Source: Ditylenchus dipsaci (Eukaryota; Nematoda; Chromadorea; Rhabditida; Anguinidae). Taken from it: a stretch of 64,000 bases of DNA. Numbering within the stretch: the first letter of the stretch is position 1; the number at the start of each line of letters is the position of its first letter. Below the pieces are notes generated by a model. That model had not been told where the DNA came from and did no database searches. It saw nothing but the letters and a program-made list of their open reading frames with translations. This document shows positions 45,901 through 56,074 of this stretch, piece by piece. Location: the NCBI GenBank assembly GCA_004194705.1, contig SADC01000267.1, positions 1 through 64,000 of the forward strand, written 5' to 3'. The position numbers and the translations under genes are program-made.

Positions 45901-48900
45901 AACAAAAACACGCGGTTGAGCCGTAGAGACGCTACATCATGTACAACACGATCAACAAGCTTTAAACGGACCATCATACAGGGCAGTACCTAAAAAGTTG
46001 AAATAGAACAGCTAAACACGCTTTTGTGTGGTGTATCGCCATTTGTTTAGAGAACATCTGGTCAAAAGAAAAAATGGCTTTAAGAAGAACAATCAAAATA
46101 TTTCAAAAAAAATTGTGAGAAAAAACAACATCCCCATGTTGTTTTTTCTCACAATTTTTGTGAGAAAAGGGGGACCAAGGCAAAAAAAGTGGCCCCTAAA
46201 GGTGAACAGTGCCGCGATCTACGCCGAGACATAGGTCTTTGAAAATCGTAAAACTCGCCAGCTAGAGTATAACGCTGACTAACATCAGTTCAAAAAACGT
46301 CAGTAGGTGTCCAGTAAAAACGCCTACGCAAAAAGGCCTACAGTAAAAACGCCTTTAAAATTATCTACATTTTTTCAGTCCTGAAACGAATAGAATTCCA
46401 ATTTTCTGAGGTTGGTGGTTCATAGAAAATCATTTGAAAAACAAGGATAGTTAGACCAAAATATAATATATATTATGGTTTAAAAATACGGAGCTAATTA
46501 GCCGCGGATTTAACTGACCACTGCCGAGTAGCAGAAATCGGTGAAAGCTGGTCGCGGGTTTGATTCCCAGTCATGTCACAGCACGTCTAACATAGTTTTT
46601 AATACTAATGTATTACTGTTATTTGAGAAAAAAAATAATGTCTGCTGTCACTTGGATTTAAACATGTAACCTCACAATTTTGGAAAGCTAATTTACCACA
46701 GGGAAATTACTGGACGGTGAATTCACCGTGAGGAATTTACACCTCCATTGAAACACTGTGACGTTCCAACCAGATCGGAATAAAATTTCTTTTGAATGAA
46801 AAAAAACCTCTCATTTACCACAGGAGCGATTGACCGAGGGTCAATTTGAGAGGGACAACTGACCACCGCCCGAGTTGACGTGTCCGGGGACGAATACACT
46901 AATAAAATCGGAAAAACCGCATTTCGAGTTAGGAAATTAGACATTTTGAAATGGCGCCCAAATGAGGTGCGCAAATGAGTTTTGCCCAAATGAAGGCCAA
47001 CGCTGAAAAGAATATGGAAATTTCAATAGAAGCGTGAACTTAAATAGAATATATACAGAAGGTCATAATTTTTTAAAATCGAAACATGGCTAAGGCCTTT
47101 TCAGGCCTTTTTGTCACACAGACATCCAATTTTAATGCGTTCCAGGACATTTGTAGATCAAATTAGGTTTAGAAACAGTTGTAGGCCTTTTACTATAGCC
47201 TTTTAGCGTAGGCCTTTTTGCGTAGGCGTTTTTGCGTAGGCTTTTTACTGTAGGCGTTTTTGCGTAGGCGTTTTTACGGTACTCCCGTCAGTATGGTGCA
47301 GTGGAATCGTTATCAGCCCTATTTTTAATGTCCAAGGTTCGACTTCCAGCTGGTTCATTTCAACTTTTTATTTATTTTCACCAATTTTCATTAAGGACAA
47401 TACTTTTTTTTTGCGCAAATTTTGTTTTTCGTAATTAGATTGTAAATTTTCAACTTTTTTTAAAGTTTAACATGATCATGTAGCCACGCTCTTCTAGTTT
47501 CTTATGAGGTATCATTTATTGCATCATCTCTAAAAAATGAAATACAAAAAGCTAAAAGTATGCACTAAATGGTTTTTCTGATTGGTTCATACTTTTAGCT
47601 TTTCGTATTTCATTTTTAGAGATGATGCAATAAATGATACCTCATTAGAAACTAGAAACATGATGATGTTGAAACTTTAAAAAAGTTGGAAATTTTCAAT
47701 CTAATTACGCAAAAGAAAAATTTGCGCCAAAAAAGTGGGTTTGCGGTACTTGTGCACTTGGGGGGCCCCTTTTTTAGTCGACTGTGAACAGGGTTCGAAC
47801 GCCTCTTAAGTAATTCTTATACGCTAAAAACGATAAAATGTACTTTCCAAACAATTTCCGCACTAAAAAGTTCGATTTTTGAAAAAATTTGGTTACCAAG
47901 GTTAACCGATTGCCTTGGTCCCCCAAGGTAAAATATTGTGTATTAAGTGAAGTATCTTATATTAGGGTATCCTACCATGTTTTTGTCACTGGAGCTTGGC
48001 AAAAGAGTCTCTAATGCATGTATGATCAAGTGTCTTGCTCGAATTATGTCTAAGGTAAGTGTGCGCGCATCTCTAACCAACCAAGCCCCCTGCGCCCCCT
48101 TCGGGGCGCAGGGGCTTGGTTGCTTGGGTTGAGAATGCGCACACCCACATACTTAGACACAAATCACTCGAAAGTGACTCTGGATGCATGAAAAATGTAT
48201 GCATACCAGAGTTTTTTTATGCGGTAGGCCCAGCTAACAAAACTATGTTCAATCCATCTTTTCGGTCTTTTTAAAAATATCTAGGTACCCTTTATGGTAT
48301 AATTACCTTGGGGGACCAAGGCAATCGGTTGACCTTTGGTAACCAAATTTTTTTCAAAATCGAACTTTTTAGTGCGGAAATTGTTTGGAAAGTACTTTTT
48401 TATCGTTTTTAGCGTATAAGAATTACTTAAGAGGCGTTCGAACCCTGTTCACAGTCGACTAAAAAAGGCCCCCCCCCAAGTGCACAAGTGCCGGATTTGC
48501 GCCAAAAAAAAAGTATTGTCCTTTTCATTTATTAACAGCAAATAATCAATGATAGTGTTTGTTGACAAAAAAATGATCAAAGGATGATCAAATGATCGAA
48601 AAATAATAATAAATGAATAAACAAATATTTGAATAAGAGCAACGTATGAAACTGACGCCAGCACAAGCAGGCATCCCCGTCAGAAATTTCTCGCTACGCC
48701 TGTCAATTATGGTCGACAAATTTCCACGCTTGGTGAACTGATGGCAAACAAAAAAGAAAAATTTCTACTTTTTGGGACTTCCTGCAATACTCTTCGCGTG
48801 TATGTGGGTATGTGGGTGAGCGCGTAGCGTTAGTACACACGTGCAAGTGATTATATTGGAGGAGAAAAAGTACGCTTTAAAGGGGCATGCCCGTGCGTTT

Positions 48901-51900
48901 CAAAACGTTAAGGCGGGGACCAGCAAAAATTTTTGAGTCGTGCCATTTTTCTCTCGTCTTGCATCGAATCTGATATTAATGACCTTATGCTACTTTTGAA
49001 AACTAGGCAGAAAACTTAAAAAAATTCAGATGAGAACGCATGTAAAACTTGATCGAGAAAGAAAAAAGTGCTGGTCTCCGCCTTTTCTCCGTGTCGCGCA
49101 CGGGCATGCCCCTTTAAACACTTATTGAAAATTTTTCCCACCGTATCGGTAAGACTTGTTGGGAGCCTGTGTGGGCTTGTGCGGGCGTCAGTCTCATACT
49201 GCACCATACATTCACTGCACATACTGACATGTTTGAATCTGATGTTAGTCAGCATTATATTCTAGCTGGCGAATTTACGATTTTTAAAGACCTATATTTC
49301 GGCCTAGATCGCTCCGTAGCAGATTCTGCGACCGGTTCCGAGATCAGCATTACTAAAGCTATCTTAGGTATATTTTTAAATAGGCCGCGGTCGGGTTGTG
49401 CACTTCCGTGTCAGATTAGTGGGCAGAATTAAATATTATCCAAATTTCGTTTCGCCTTTCTTTCTCTAATTTTCTGAATTTTTTACGATAATGTAGCTTT
49501 GTGATTCGATTTTCTAACGAGGTATTATTTAGTGCAACATGTTAGCAAAATGTAGCATAAAAGGGTAAAAGTATGAAGCAAATTATTTTTGATTTGCTTT
49601 AGGCTTATACTTTTTTTTTCTATATTTTCAGAGATCTTGCATTGCCCGATGTCCTATAAGAAACTAAAACTGCAAGGCTACATCACGGTGTTTTATTTAT
49701 TATTTTTTATTTTAGAATTTAAGAGAAAAAAAAAAAGCATAAGTTTGCTGCAAAATTTCGTAACTTGATTAATCGATAATTTGGTAATCCATTATGATAT
49801 TCATTTTCAGAGCAACATTCTAGTTCTGCAGCGTGCCTGTGTGGCTACCAGTCACTTTAATTTGTTGTACAACACAGTGTATCCCAGATTGGAGAAGGAC
49901 CCACTCTCCAGGTCTATATTTCTGGAGCTGCTGGATGAGATTATTTCGGACGAGCTACTTGACCAACCACCTGCTTCTCTGGTGCATGACTACTTGACTT
50001 ATTTGATTGCTGAGGGACAGTTTTCGCAATTCGAACTAGCTGTAACTAAATTGCCAATCGATCGATTGGTAGGCTGTTTAAAATTTTCAAAAATATTAAA
50101 CTACAAATTTAAGGATATCCACAAGTGATCACTACCTGCAGGCAAAACCAATTGTTTGATGGCATCATTTATGTCATGAACCATGCCCTCTTAGACTACT
50201 CCACACCTCTTGAGGTAAATTTCTCAAACATCTACAGGAAAGTTAAAATTGTCCTTAAGCAACTGTTTAGGCAACTTGTATAAATAAAATTTTGACTTTT
50301 CAGCATGGTACAGTGAATAATTATCGGAGATTTTCGGTACAAAATGGTTCGTAGGTTCGATTCCACTTAGGAGCGACGTGTATTTTTTATTGTTTTACTA
50401 ATTTATACGAGTGATTTCGGTCGTTGATCTTGGATTTGGCCTCATAAAATCAAGTTATCACTAGAAATTACTCAAACAAGCCAAAATATACATACTGCCC
50501 CTACATTGGAACCTGTGAACCATTTTAGGCCAATAAACACTAACTTTTCAAACAAATTTTAGTCATACAAGTTATCCTCTCCTTTTTTGTAATTTTCAGC
50601 GTGGGGGAGGAGGAAGGGTCCTAGCTATAAGCTGCGCGTGAAAAATATGACAACTTTAGACCGAACTAGAAACCGATAAAATTAATTTGAGGCGACCGAG
50701 AAACCGACACAACCAACTATTAATTTCTTTTCAGGAGATGTTTGCCACCTCCAGAGGTTCGTCAACAAAGAAGTTCTCTCGGACTGCGAGATTGTGCAAG
50801 GCAACAAACTGCTGCTCTACTTAAATTGCTGTTTGGCTGGACGAGCATATCCATTCGGATATCTACCCGAGAATTTGGTCGGTTTGTTATCAGCCAAAAA
50901 TGTTTAAGTGTGACAATGGCTTACAGTGTGAACTGGTGCCAATGGAGACCTACAAGTTCCTCATCCAACTCCGTCCTAAATCTGCTTCTTCTTTGCAGTC
51001 AAATGCGGAATTGGCAAGTGATTGTAGTTTTCCTAACCTCAGGCTCCTGCTCAAATTTGATGCCCGTCAGTTTCTGAATGTGATTTGCACGTGTGGTGAT
51101 GCTCCACTCTTTGCCAATTCTGATGGTAGTGTTATATTGGAATAGAAGGTATTATATTATATAAAAACATTCTAGGCAGATTGAAACGTCTTGTGGATAT
51201 TCTGGTGGGCATTGTAGAAAGTGCTAATGAAGGTAGTGTTTACGCTGTTTTAAGAAATATACGAAGTCCGTTCGAGTCATTTTCTTTAGCAAAAAATATC
51301 AAAAATCAGGTCGAATTTTCTAACTTTATATACGCATCGCCCTAGGTCACAGGTTCGACTACCACTGACTGCAGGCCTTATTTTTTTCTCCATTTATTTA
51401 CAAGTTTCGTGTCAAATGTAGCCAAGCTTCTGGGCTTTCATTTGAGCTATCATACAGATGAATAGTTGGTATAAAGTTAGGGCTAAAATATAAAAAATCC
51501 AATTCCATGAAATCCTCAATAGGGCTATACCAGTACTTTTCGGTAGTATCCTGGAACTGACGTTTTTTCTCATTTTAATTCACATATTCATCTGCAACTT
51601 ACACTCAAAATGCAGCCCTGCTTCTTGCCGTCATTTTCAGCATACGGTTGTATAAAATAATGTAAATTGAAATCGCAAAAAATCTCAGTTCCTAGTACGC
51701 ATCATTTTGGCTGGTTTTCCTCTAATTTTGGTGGTCATTTGCCAAAAATCGCAAAATTGAGGCAGTTGATGACAACAAAACAATGCTGGAAATGGTTGCA
51801 ATGGAGTGTTCGATGATTTTTGGACCTAATAGTCAAAAACCTTACTAAAAAAGTAAATTAAACACCCCCAGAAGGACTATAACTTTCGACAAAAGACGAT

Positions 51901-52319
51901 GCGTATATAAGTTCCCCCCCCCTTTGAATAATTTCCAAGGCGCAACCAAATTAACACCGCTTTACTATATTCAAAATTTGTAGGTGAGTCAACGAATTAG
52001 GATGTATGCTTCTGCCTTTCATAACGACCCTCCTGCAAAAATCGGCCATACCCAAGGATATCCATTTGTTTATGCAGGTCAAAATTCGAATTTTACAGCT
52101 TTTAAATTGTAACATACATTCGCGTTGCAGCTGATACAATACGTGCTGACCCACCCGTTTGAAAACGTTAGGGCGCAAACCTCTGCAGAAGCTAGTATAG
52201 TGGTAAATTTTTTTGTTAGCAGTTTTCTCCATTTTATATTAAGTGTTGTATGTAGATCTATTGCGAAGTGTGCCAGAAATAGACACGACAATTCTACAGC
52301 TGGCACTTCCTTTACCCTA
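33991..52319 (+). CDS. VPS8: VPS8, CORVET endosomal tethering subunit (C-terminal exons not found)
   Basis: Exons: 33991-34089, 34623-34761, 37420-37598, 37630-37800, 38438-38543, 38599-38705, 39353-39410, 39458-39757, 44225-44392, 44449-44637, 49811-50068, 50126-50214, 50735-51125, 51176-51232, 51984-52077, 52131-52202, 52256-52319. VPS8 binds active Rab5 in the CORVET tether on early endosomes. Visible pieces: acidic start (ELSGFEDDDSFLF), WD-type propeller (SALAVCTSHLAVGTTRGLTL, VDNGGSVFEV, KWVDDFHVMVLTSREVLHLI, LVYNSADFK-GLATGGNV), then the alpha-solenoid (GEIASALLYSIDIYEGR, NKLLLYLNCCLAGRAYPFGY, LLLKFDARQFLNV, KSAIPKDIHLFMQ-LIQYVL). About ten one-base losses interrupt it. Human VPS8 has about 500 more residues with a C-terminal RING finger; I could not find them in the next 9 kb. 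Some introns are 31-57 nt, others several kb of repeats. An acceptor lies 6 nt before the ATG. Confidence 0.93.
34411..34597. mobile_element. Pogo-like MITE, CCGCCACC type
   Basis: The ends are TA-CAGTCAAACCTCGATAATC and GATTATCGAGGTTTGACTG-TA, a perfect pair. The private word TAAACCGCCACCTCGA recurs four to five times. The core reads GGATCGGTCCC. It lies in the first VPS8 intron. Confidence 0.9.
34811..35357. repeat. Hairpin element C (no GC-rich core)
   Basis: TTATTTAGCTGGGGGCGCG at left mirrors CGCCCCCAGCTAAATAA at right. The arms contain CCTAAGTAACTTTCATGTGC, GACTTGGGGGACCAAGGTAA and GTCACTGGAGCTGGGCAAAA. They close on GGAATTATGACTC near 35085. The arms are almost identical. This copy lacks the donor-like modules and GC-rich stem of its relatives. 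A MULE is inserted at its right edge. Confidence 0.85.
35358..36481. mobile_element. MULE-type element; 9-bp TSD GCTAAATAA
   Basis: The tips are GGGCAAAGCTTTTCCTTGC and its mirror GCAAGGAAAAGCTTTGCCC. The TIRs consist of TTGCAGCAAAAAAAGTC-like units, then an inner inverted repeat (GAAATATCAATTATTATAC and neighbours). GCTAAATAA is duplicated exactly at 35349-35357 and 36482-36490. The centre has a GTCAATNCGTCCAC minisatellite (35545-35660) and no transposase. It inserted into the right end of hairpin element C, in a VPS8 intron. Confidence 0.85.
40284..41214. mobile_element. MULE, GGTCAGTTCGCCACG family; 9-bp TSD CCATTTTTT
   Basis: The TIRs are arrays of GGTCAGTTCGCCACG (40290-40435) and the inverse CGTGGCGAACTGACC (41140-41208). 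The exact 9-bp duplication CCATTTTTT lies at 40275-40283 and 41215-41223. The interior has a leftward frame with possible zinc ligands but no transposase core. It is nested in the palindromic element. Confidence 0.88.
40364..40790 (-). CDS. Small MULE-borne protein, possible zinc-binding fragment
   Basis: The minus strand encodes FKNPESHCFEWTYKDGKKKA, then after a one-base shift ERIIFLCAACRSLRDRKQVA and GNGASHCCSGPKERILE. The spacing of Cys and His pairs suggests a treble-clef or FLYWCH-like DNA-binding piece of a MULE protein, but I do not recognise the family. No catalytic DGTF or DFE motif follows. It is probably the remnant of an internally deleted element. Confidence 0.4.
41380..41470. 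repeat. Fragment of hairpin family A
   Basis: GGATATACCCCCCCCCCAAA then TCAACTTTTTTTAAAATGTT and ACACCCTATATCGACC match the arm of hairpin element A near 18357-18420. The fragment lies at the centre of the palindrome 40231-41925. Confidence 0.6.
42540..43145. repeat. Degenerate direct repeats, about 0.4 kb
   Basis: CTTTTCGGAACCCTGAAATT is repeated at about 42571 and 42953, with a weaker third copy near 43120. Between them a block with AAGTGAGGTAGCTTTAAAA (42850) matches AAACTGAGGTGGCTTAAAA (43010). It lies in a VPS8 intron. Confidence 0.5.
43150..43385. repeat. AGGAGGGTGACC minisatellite
   Basis: Imperfect repeats of TACCCAGGAGGGTGG, ACCAGGAGGAGGGT and similar words. The complementary (CTCTCCTGG) array lies at 54390-54710, so the same satellite exists in opposite orientation about 11 kb away. 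Confidence 0.55.
43675..44100. repeat. Hairpin element in VPS8 intron
   Basis: GGGTTACTTTCCTTTGTCCG then TCGTTCATTTTTCCGTC at left is mirrored by GACAGAAAAATGAACG then TAACCC at right. A second pair (TTTTTCTGTATTGAGGAAAA and its mirror; AGCTATTCAAAACC and its mirror) closes near 43890. Confidence 0.7.
44812..44965. mobile_element. Pogo-like MITE end fragment
   Basis: It starts TA-CAGTCGATGCTCTATGTAAG and contains CTTGAGTCCGACAC and CTGATTTCTGAAATGTTCGC. The right end is not clear. It is probably a truncated relative of the copy at 54964. Confidence 0.45.
45235..45470. repeat. Hairpin element D, core only
   Basis: CATGTCTAAGGTAAGTGAG leads (45277), then AGCCCCTGCGCCCCCTTGAG, then the inverted module reading GTCTAAGGTATGTGGGTGTG on the minus strand (45335-45355) and CTCTGGATGC. 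The right part of the GC stem is shortened, so the hairpin is damaged. It lies in a VPS8 intron. Confidence 0.7.
46306..47285. mobile_element. MULE-type element, GTAAAAACGCC family; TSD CGTCAGTA
   Basis: The tips are GGTGTCCAGTAAAAACGCC and, from the right, GGAGTACCGTAAAAACGCC. The TIRs consist of repeats of GCGTAGGCGTTTTTACTG-like words. The 8-bp CGTCAGTA is duplicated exactly at 46298-46305 and 47286-47293. The inside contains a tRNA-like stretch near 46505-46575 and no transposase. Confidence 0.82.
47286..47355 (+). repeat. tRNA-like module beside a MULE
   Basis: ATGGTGCAGTGG (A-box-like) and AAGGTTCGACTTCCAG (B-box-like) about 45 nt later. The MULE target duplication overlaps its start. 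A tRNA-derived SINE fragment is the likely origin. Confidence 0.4.
47395..47722. repeat. Palindrome with TATCATTTATTGCATCATC arms
   Basis: GAGGTATCATTTATTGCATC then ATCTCTAAAAAATGAAATAC at left is mirrored near 47590-47645. The outer arms have GCGCAAATTTTGTTTTTCG and its mirror near 47700-47720. A diverged relative is at about 49470-49690. Confidence 0.8.
47735..48500. repeat. Hairpin element E with donor-like modules and UUCG-type stem
   Basis: The ends are GTGCACTTGGGGGGCCCC and GGCCCCCCCCCAAGTGCAC. The arms hold GGTTCGAACGCCTCTTAAGT and CCTTGGTCCCCCAAGG. The core at 48046-48185 reads ATGTCTAAGGTAAGTG, the stem CCCCCTGCGCCCC-TTCG-GGGCGCAGGGG, then the inverted module (GTCTAAGTATGTGGGTGTG on the minus strand) and AATCACTCGAAAGTGACTC. 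This is one of the best preserved copies. Confidence 0.82.
48875..49120. repeat. Hairpin element, GGGGCATGCCCGTGCG ends
   Basis: AAAGGGGCATGCCCGTGCG at left mirrors CGCACGGGCATGCCCCTTT at right. Inner pairs are GGCGGGGACCAGCA with TGCTGGTCTCCGCC, and TCTCGTCTTGCATCG. It belongs to the same broad group as 14880-15290. Confidence 0.8.
50303..50378 (+). repeat. tRNA-like (SINE-head-like) unit
   Basis: AGCATGGTACAGTGAATAAT (A-box region) and GTAGGTTCGATTCCACTTAG (B box) match the unit at 9512-9585 in order and spacing. It is followed by a TGATTTCGGTCGTTGATC segment, also seen at 9612-9650, so it is a dispersed repeat. Confidence 0.6.
51470..51910. repeat. Repeat related to the MULE interior near 57655
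   Basis: GGAACTGACGTTTTTT, CTTGCCGTCATTTTCAGCAT and TAAAATAATGTAAATTGAAA match words at 57680-57830 in inverted order. The segment at 51530-51700 is itself a weak hairpin. It lies in a VPS8 intron. Confidence 0.5.
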
Positions 52320-53385
52320 GTAAGCCATAATAGATCTCTATCAGGGCTGGTAATTGTCGGTAATTACGGGTTGCAAGCAGTAATGGACAAGGTTTAAAAA
52401 ATTGCTGTGCAATAAATTTGACCATAGACAGGACAATGAGCTTCACTTTTTTACCAGGTTGTTCCACAAAAAGTCTACTTTTCACAGAATTAATCATAAG
52501 AGTAAAAAAATGTCGATCAAAAGAGCTAGGTGCATACTGAGTATCCAAATAAATCCGATAAAGGCGAAACAAAAAGTTTGACCAAGATTTTTTTCTATTT
52601 TATTTATCGTTAAATGCAATCTCCGCAAACATTTTTTTTAACTTTAGCCATCAATAATGTCCGTTACCCAGGGGGGGGGGAGCATAAATACTGCGAAACA
52701 ATTTTTGAAACGGCGCTCCAATCAATTCTTACTACCAACTTTCAAATATTTTTAAGCCAGCGAATTAGTGTGCGCAGAAACACAAGTCGTAGATACTTAC
52801 ATTTCCAAAAATTTGACACAACGGCCTTCAAATGTATCATTAATGCTAAAATAATACGGTTGCCACAATGAGATGTCGATGTCGGATGTTGAAGTCGGTG
52901 GTAAGTAAACGTGGTCACAATGGACTTCCTACTTCCGACATACTTCCAAAATAGCAAATTTTGCATATTTTAGTTAAAATTTTGCGGGAATTCGAATTTA
53001 AGGCAAGAAGTAACTTTTTTGAAAAAATGCTTCTGTCCCTTGCTGTTTTGAACGTTGCTGTTTGGCTTTTTCAAACTACAGGTAGACTAAGGCAATTTAT
53101 TAAAAATTAAGTTCGTGTCTTTCAGGGATTTTTTATTTTAAAAAAAGTCCTGAAACGTCCGTTTACCCTCGAAACGTCTGTATTTACCACATCAAAACAA
53201 AGAGCCTTACTATTTAAAATGCGGAAATAAGAATGAAGAGCTTATAACATCCACCTCGCACCTCAGTAGGACATTATTTTTAAAACAGACGCGTAAATCA
53301 ATGAAATAACCAAATTGTGAGGAAGATTTCATGAGCACACGATAACTAACTTTATTCATCATAACGATCACAGAGTGTGAATATT
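52320..53385. other. VPS8 intron or downstream DNA, no further exon recognised
   Basis: After the exon at 52256-52319 a donor (GTAAGCC) is present, so VPS8 should continue. A leftward open stretch at about 52312-52572 encodes hydrophobic sequence but partly overlaps a GGTAATTAC low-complexity word. I do not assign it. No RING-type Cys pattern was seen. Confidence 0.4.
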
Positions 53386-53389
53386 CAGT

Positions 53390-54280
53390 AGCGGGAAAAA
53401 GTCTGCAAACAAGCATGTTTTCTGCAGTCTTTGCGTTATAACTTCCCGCAAATCATTTTTCGCATACCTATTAAAAGCAAAACTACTTTACAGAATCTCA
53501 CCTTCATTTTAAGTACAAAAACGTTGAGTCTGTGAAATATTTCGTCACTAGACAGCTCTTTCATTCGAATGACCGCTTTTTGAAAGGCGGAAAAAAGTCT
53601 GCGAACAAAACATTCACTTGTCTGTTTTTAAAAGGCAAAAGATTAAAGTGTTTCTCATTTGAAAGCCGTAAATCTCAAATTCGTCTTTTGATTATTCTGA
53701 AAAAACTTATGACTATTATCATAAATATAATTTCTGGTAAAAATTAAAGTAAAAGAACAGTCGACATGCCATTTTGTAGATAAATAAAAGAGCTTACAGA
53801 ATTTGCATTAGATGCCAATTTTTGATATTAAAATTTTCAATAAAGGCTCGTATTTACGTGACCGAATAACCATTTTCCTTACATTTACTTTTATTTTGAC
53901 TATAAATCGACACATTTATGATAATAGTCATAAGTTTTCTCAGAATAATCAGAAAGACGAATTTGACCCAACGAATAATAGCTGAGATTCACGGCTTTCA
54001 AATGAGAAACACTTTAATCTTTTGCCTTTTAACAACAGACGTTTAAATGTTTTGTTCACAGATTTTTTCCCGTCTTTAAAAAGCGATCATTCGAATAAAA
54101 GAGCTGTTCAGTGACGAAATATTTTACAGACTCAAATGTTTTTTGTACTTGAAAAGGAAGGTGAGATTCCGTAAAGTAGTTTTGCTTTAGATAGGTATGC
54201 GAAAGAAATTATTTGCCGGAAGTTATAACGCAAAGACTGCAGAAAACATGCTTGTTCGCAGACTTTTTTCCGCTACTGTA
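53390..54280. repeat. Large palindrome (arms about 350-400 bp)
   Basis: AGCGGGAAAAAGTCTGCAAA then CAAGCATGTTTTCTGCAG at left is mirrored at 54225-54275. Further pairs are AACGCAAAGACTGCAG, GTGAAATATTTCGTCAC and TTATGACTATTATCATAA, closing near 53830. Within one arm, CGGGAAAAAGTCTGC and CGGAAAAAAGTCTGC are also repeated about 190 bp apart. The arms have clear mismatches. Confidence 0.85.
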
Positions 54281-54384
54281 CGCCTGTTGGCGGACCAACT
54301 ACGCCTCGTTTAACTAAAAAAGTAATTAATCAGCCAAAATGGCTAACTGAAAACTCAAAAATAATTGATACAGGTCTAAACTTC

Positions 54385-54715
54385 TTCTAGCACCCATAAC
54401 CTCTCTCCTGTCGCATTTACCTACTCCCTTAGTACCCGTGATCACTCTCCTGGCTCACCTACCTCCTCTCCTGGTACTCTATCCACTTTCCTGGTAGACC
54501 TACCCACTCTACTGGCTCGAATACCTACTATCCTGGCTCACCTCCCTACTCTTTTGCTGCCTACCAACTCTACAGGCTCACCTATCAACTTTCCTGGTAC
54601 CCCAAGTTATCCTCCTGGCATCCCTAATCACTCTCCTGATGTCCTCATCCAATCTCCTGGCATCCCTAGCCACTCTCCTACCCACTCACCTACCTACTAA
54701 CCTGCGCGACCTTTT
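54385..54715. repeat. CTCTCCTGGCTCACCTACC minisatellite
   Basis: About 15 imperfect units with the shared word CTCTCCTGG or CTTTCCTGG, followed by CTCACCTACC- or TACCCCAAG-like variants. The complementary array is at 43150-43385. Confidence 0.7.
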
Positions 54716-54963
54716 TGATTTCTGGACCAATTTACAGACCACTACCACCCCCCCCCCCCAAACTTAAGACTTTTAAAAGTTGAGTAAAGAGCACCCAAAT
54801 ATATGTCCAGACCACGGAAAATGTGCGTAAAACTGTTATTAGTCACAATTTCCATACGCTGGCCTACCCCCGAGCCTAAGGCTAATCCTAAAGTTGTTGT
54901 GCGAATGGGTAATTATATAGATTTTTATAAGGTCATTTTGGATAGGGGTGGTATTCCATACTA

Positions 54964-55048
54964 CAGTCGACGCTCTCTATAACGACTCTCAAGGGACCGG
55001 CTAAACCGAGTCGTTATAGCTCTCTATAACGACTCGGTGTCGTGGGCG
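54964..55048. mobile_element. Pogo-like MITE, short, GTCGTTATAG type
   Basis: TA-CAGTCGACGCTCTCTATA, core CAAGGGACCGG, then CGAGTCGTTATAGCTCTCTA. The right end is cut by the neighbouring hairpin element. Confidence 0.6.
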
Positions 55049-55049
55049 T

Positions 55050-55835
55050 CGTGCACTTATTTAGCTGGGAGGAGGGGGCTCGCATTTTCACTTATTGGAA
55101 AATCACGTTTAAATGACTCTTAAGTAACTTTTATGTGCTTAAAACGATAAGAAAGTCATTTTGGGACACTTTTCCACATGAAAAATCGATGTTTTGAAAA
55201 AAAAATTGACCGACATCTGCTTTTTTGACTTGGGGGACTAAGGTAAGCCACCAGAAAAGGGTACTTGAATACCCCTAAGTCACTAAAAAAATGGAATTTG
55301 AACATAGTTTTTGTTAATGGGTCTACCGCATAAAGAAACTCTGGTATGCATACATTTTTATGCATCCAGAGTCACTTTCGAGTGATTTATGTCTAAGGTA
55401 TGTGGTGTGCGCATCTCAACTCCAAGCCCCTTGCGCCCCCGAAGGGGGCGCAGGGGCTTGAGAGTTAGAGATGCGCGCACTCACTTACCTTAGACATGAT
55501 TCGAGAAGTACTCTTGACCATAAACTTCATATAGTGGCTCTTTTTGCTCAGCTCCAGTGACCAAAACGGGCAGAATACCTTAATACAGAGTGATTCACCT
55601 TGTCCCCAAGGTAAAAAGTTATATTTTTGGTCAAAAAATTTTTTTTCAAAAAATCTATTTTTTATGTGGAAAAGTGTCACAAAATGACTTTTTTATCGTT
55701 TAAGCACATAAAGCTTACTTAGGAGTCATTTAAACATGATTTTTAAATAAGTGAAAAAGGCGAGCACCCCCTCCCCTCTCAAGCCCCTGCGCCCACTTCG
55801 GGGGCGCAGGGGCTCGAGAGGAGTACACTGGAATA
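55050..55835. repeat. Hairpin element F with donor-like modules and GC-rich stem
   Basis: The left end GCACTTATTTAGCTGGGAGG is mirrored in part by AATAAGTGAAAAAGGCGAGC at the right. The arms carry GTGCTTAAAACGATAAGAAA and CTTGGGGGACTAAGG. The core at 55388-55500 reads ATGTCTAAGGTATGTGG, stem CCCTTGCGCCCCC-GAAG-GGGGCGCAGGGG, then the inverted module (CATGTCTAAGGTAAGTGAG on the minus strand). A second GC-rich stem with a CTTCG loop is at 55778-55818. Confidence 0.8.
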
Positions 55836-55879
55836 GCTCTTTTTTAGCGGGAGGGGGGGGGGGGGGGTGGAGGTTTACA

Positions 55880-56000
55880 ATGGAATAGCGGCAAAGTATT
55901 TTTGCAGCCAAAACAAGTCTTTTTGCAGCAGACCAAATTAGCAGCAAAAAAATTCTTTGGGAGAAAAAGAGTTTTTTGCAGCAAGAAAAAGCTTACCCTT
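55880..56000. repeat. GCAGCAAAAA-type MULE TIR fragment
   Basis: TTTTTGCAGCAGACCAAATT, AGCAGCAAAAAAATTC and GCAGCAAGAAAAAGCTTA match the right TIR of the element at 35358-36481. No partner TIR was found nearby, so it is a solo remnant. Confidence 0.6.
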
Positions 56001-56074
56001 TCGATAACATATAAAAAATGAGAAATGACTTTCCTTTCAAGACAAAAAGCAAAAATTCAAAAGAAGGTTCAAAT

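Noticed and set aside
49169..49432. Protein-like frame (GEFTIFKDLYFGLDRS) in a VPS8 intron
   Set aside because: It looks less random than most, but matches no VPS8 segment I know, has no clear acceptor in phase, and borders a hairpin element. Not called without transcript support.
52312..52572. Leftward 86-codon hydrophobic frame after the last VPS8 exon
   Set aside because: It contains the GGTAATTAC low-complexity word found in a MITE at 59108 and has no identifiable homologue. It is also on the wrong strand for VPS8.
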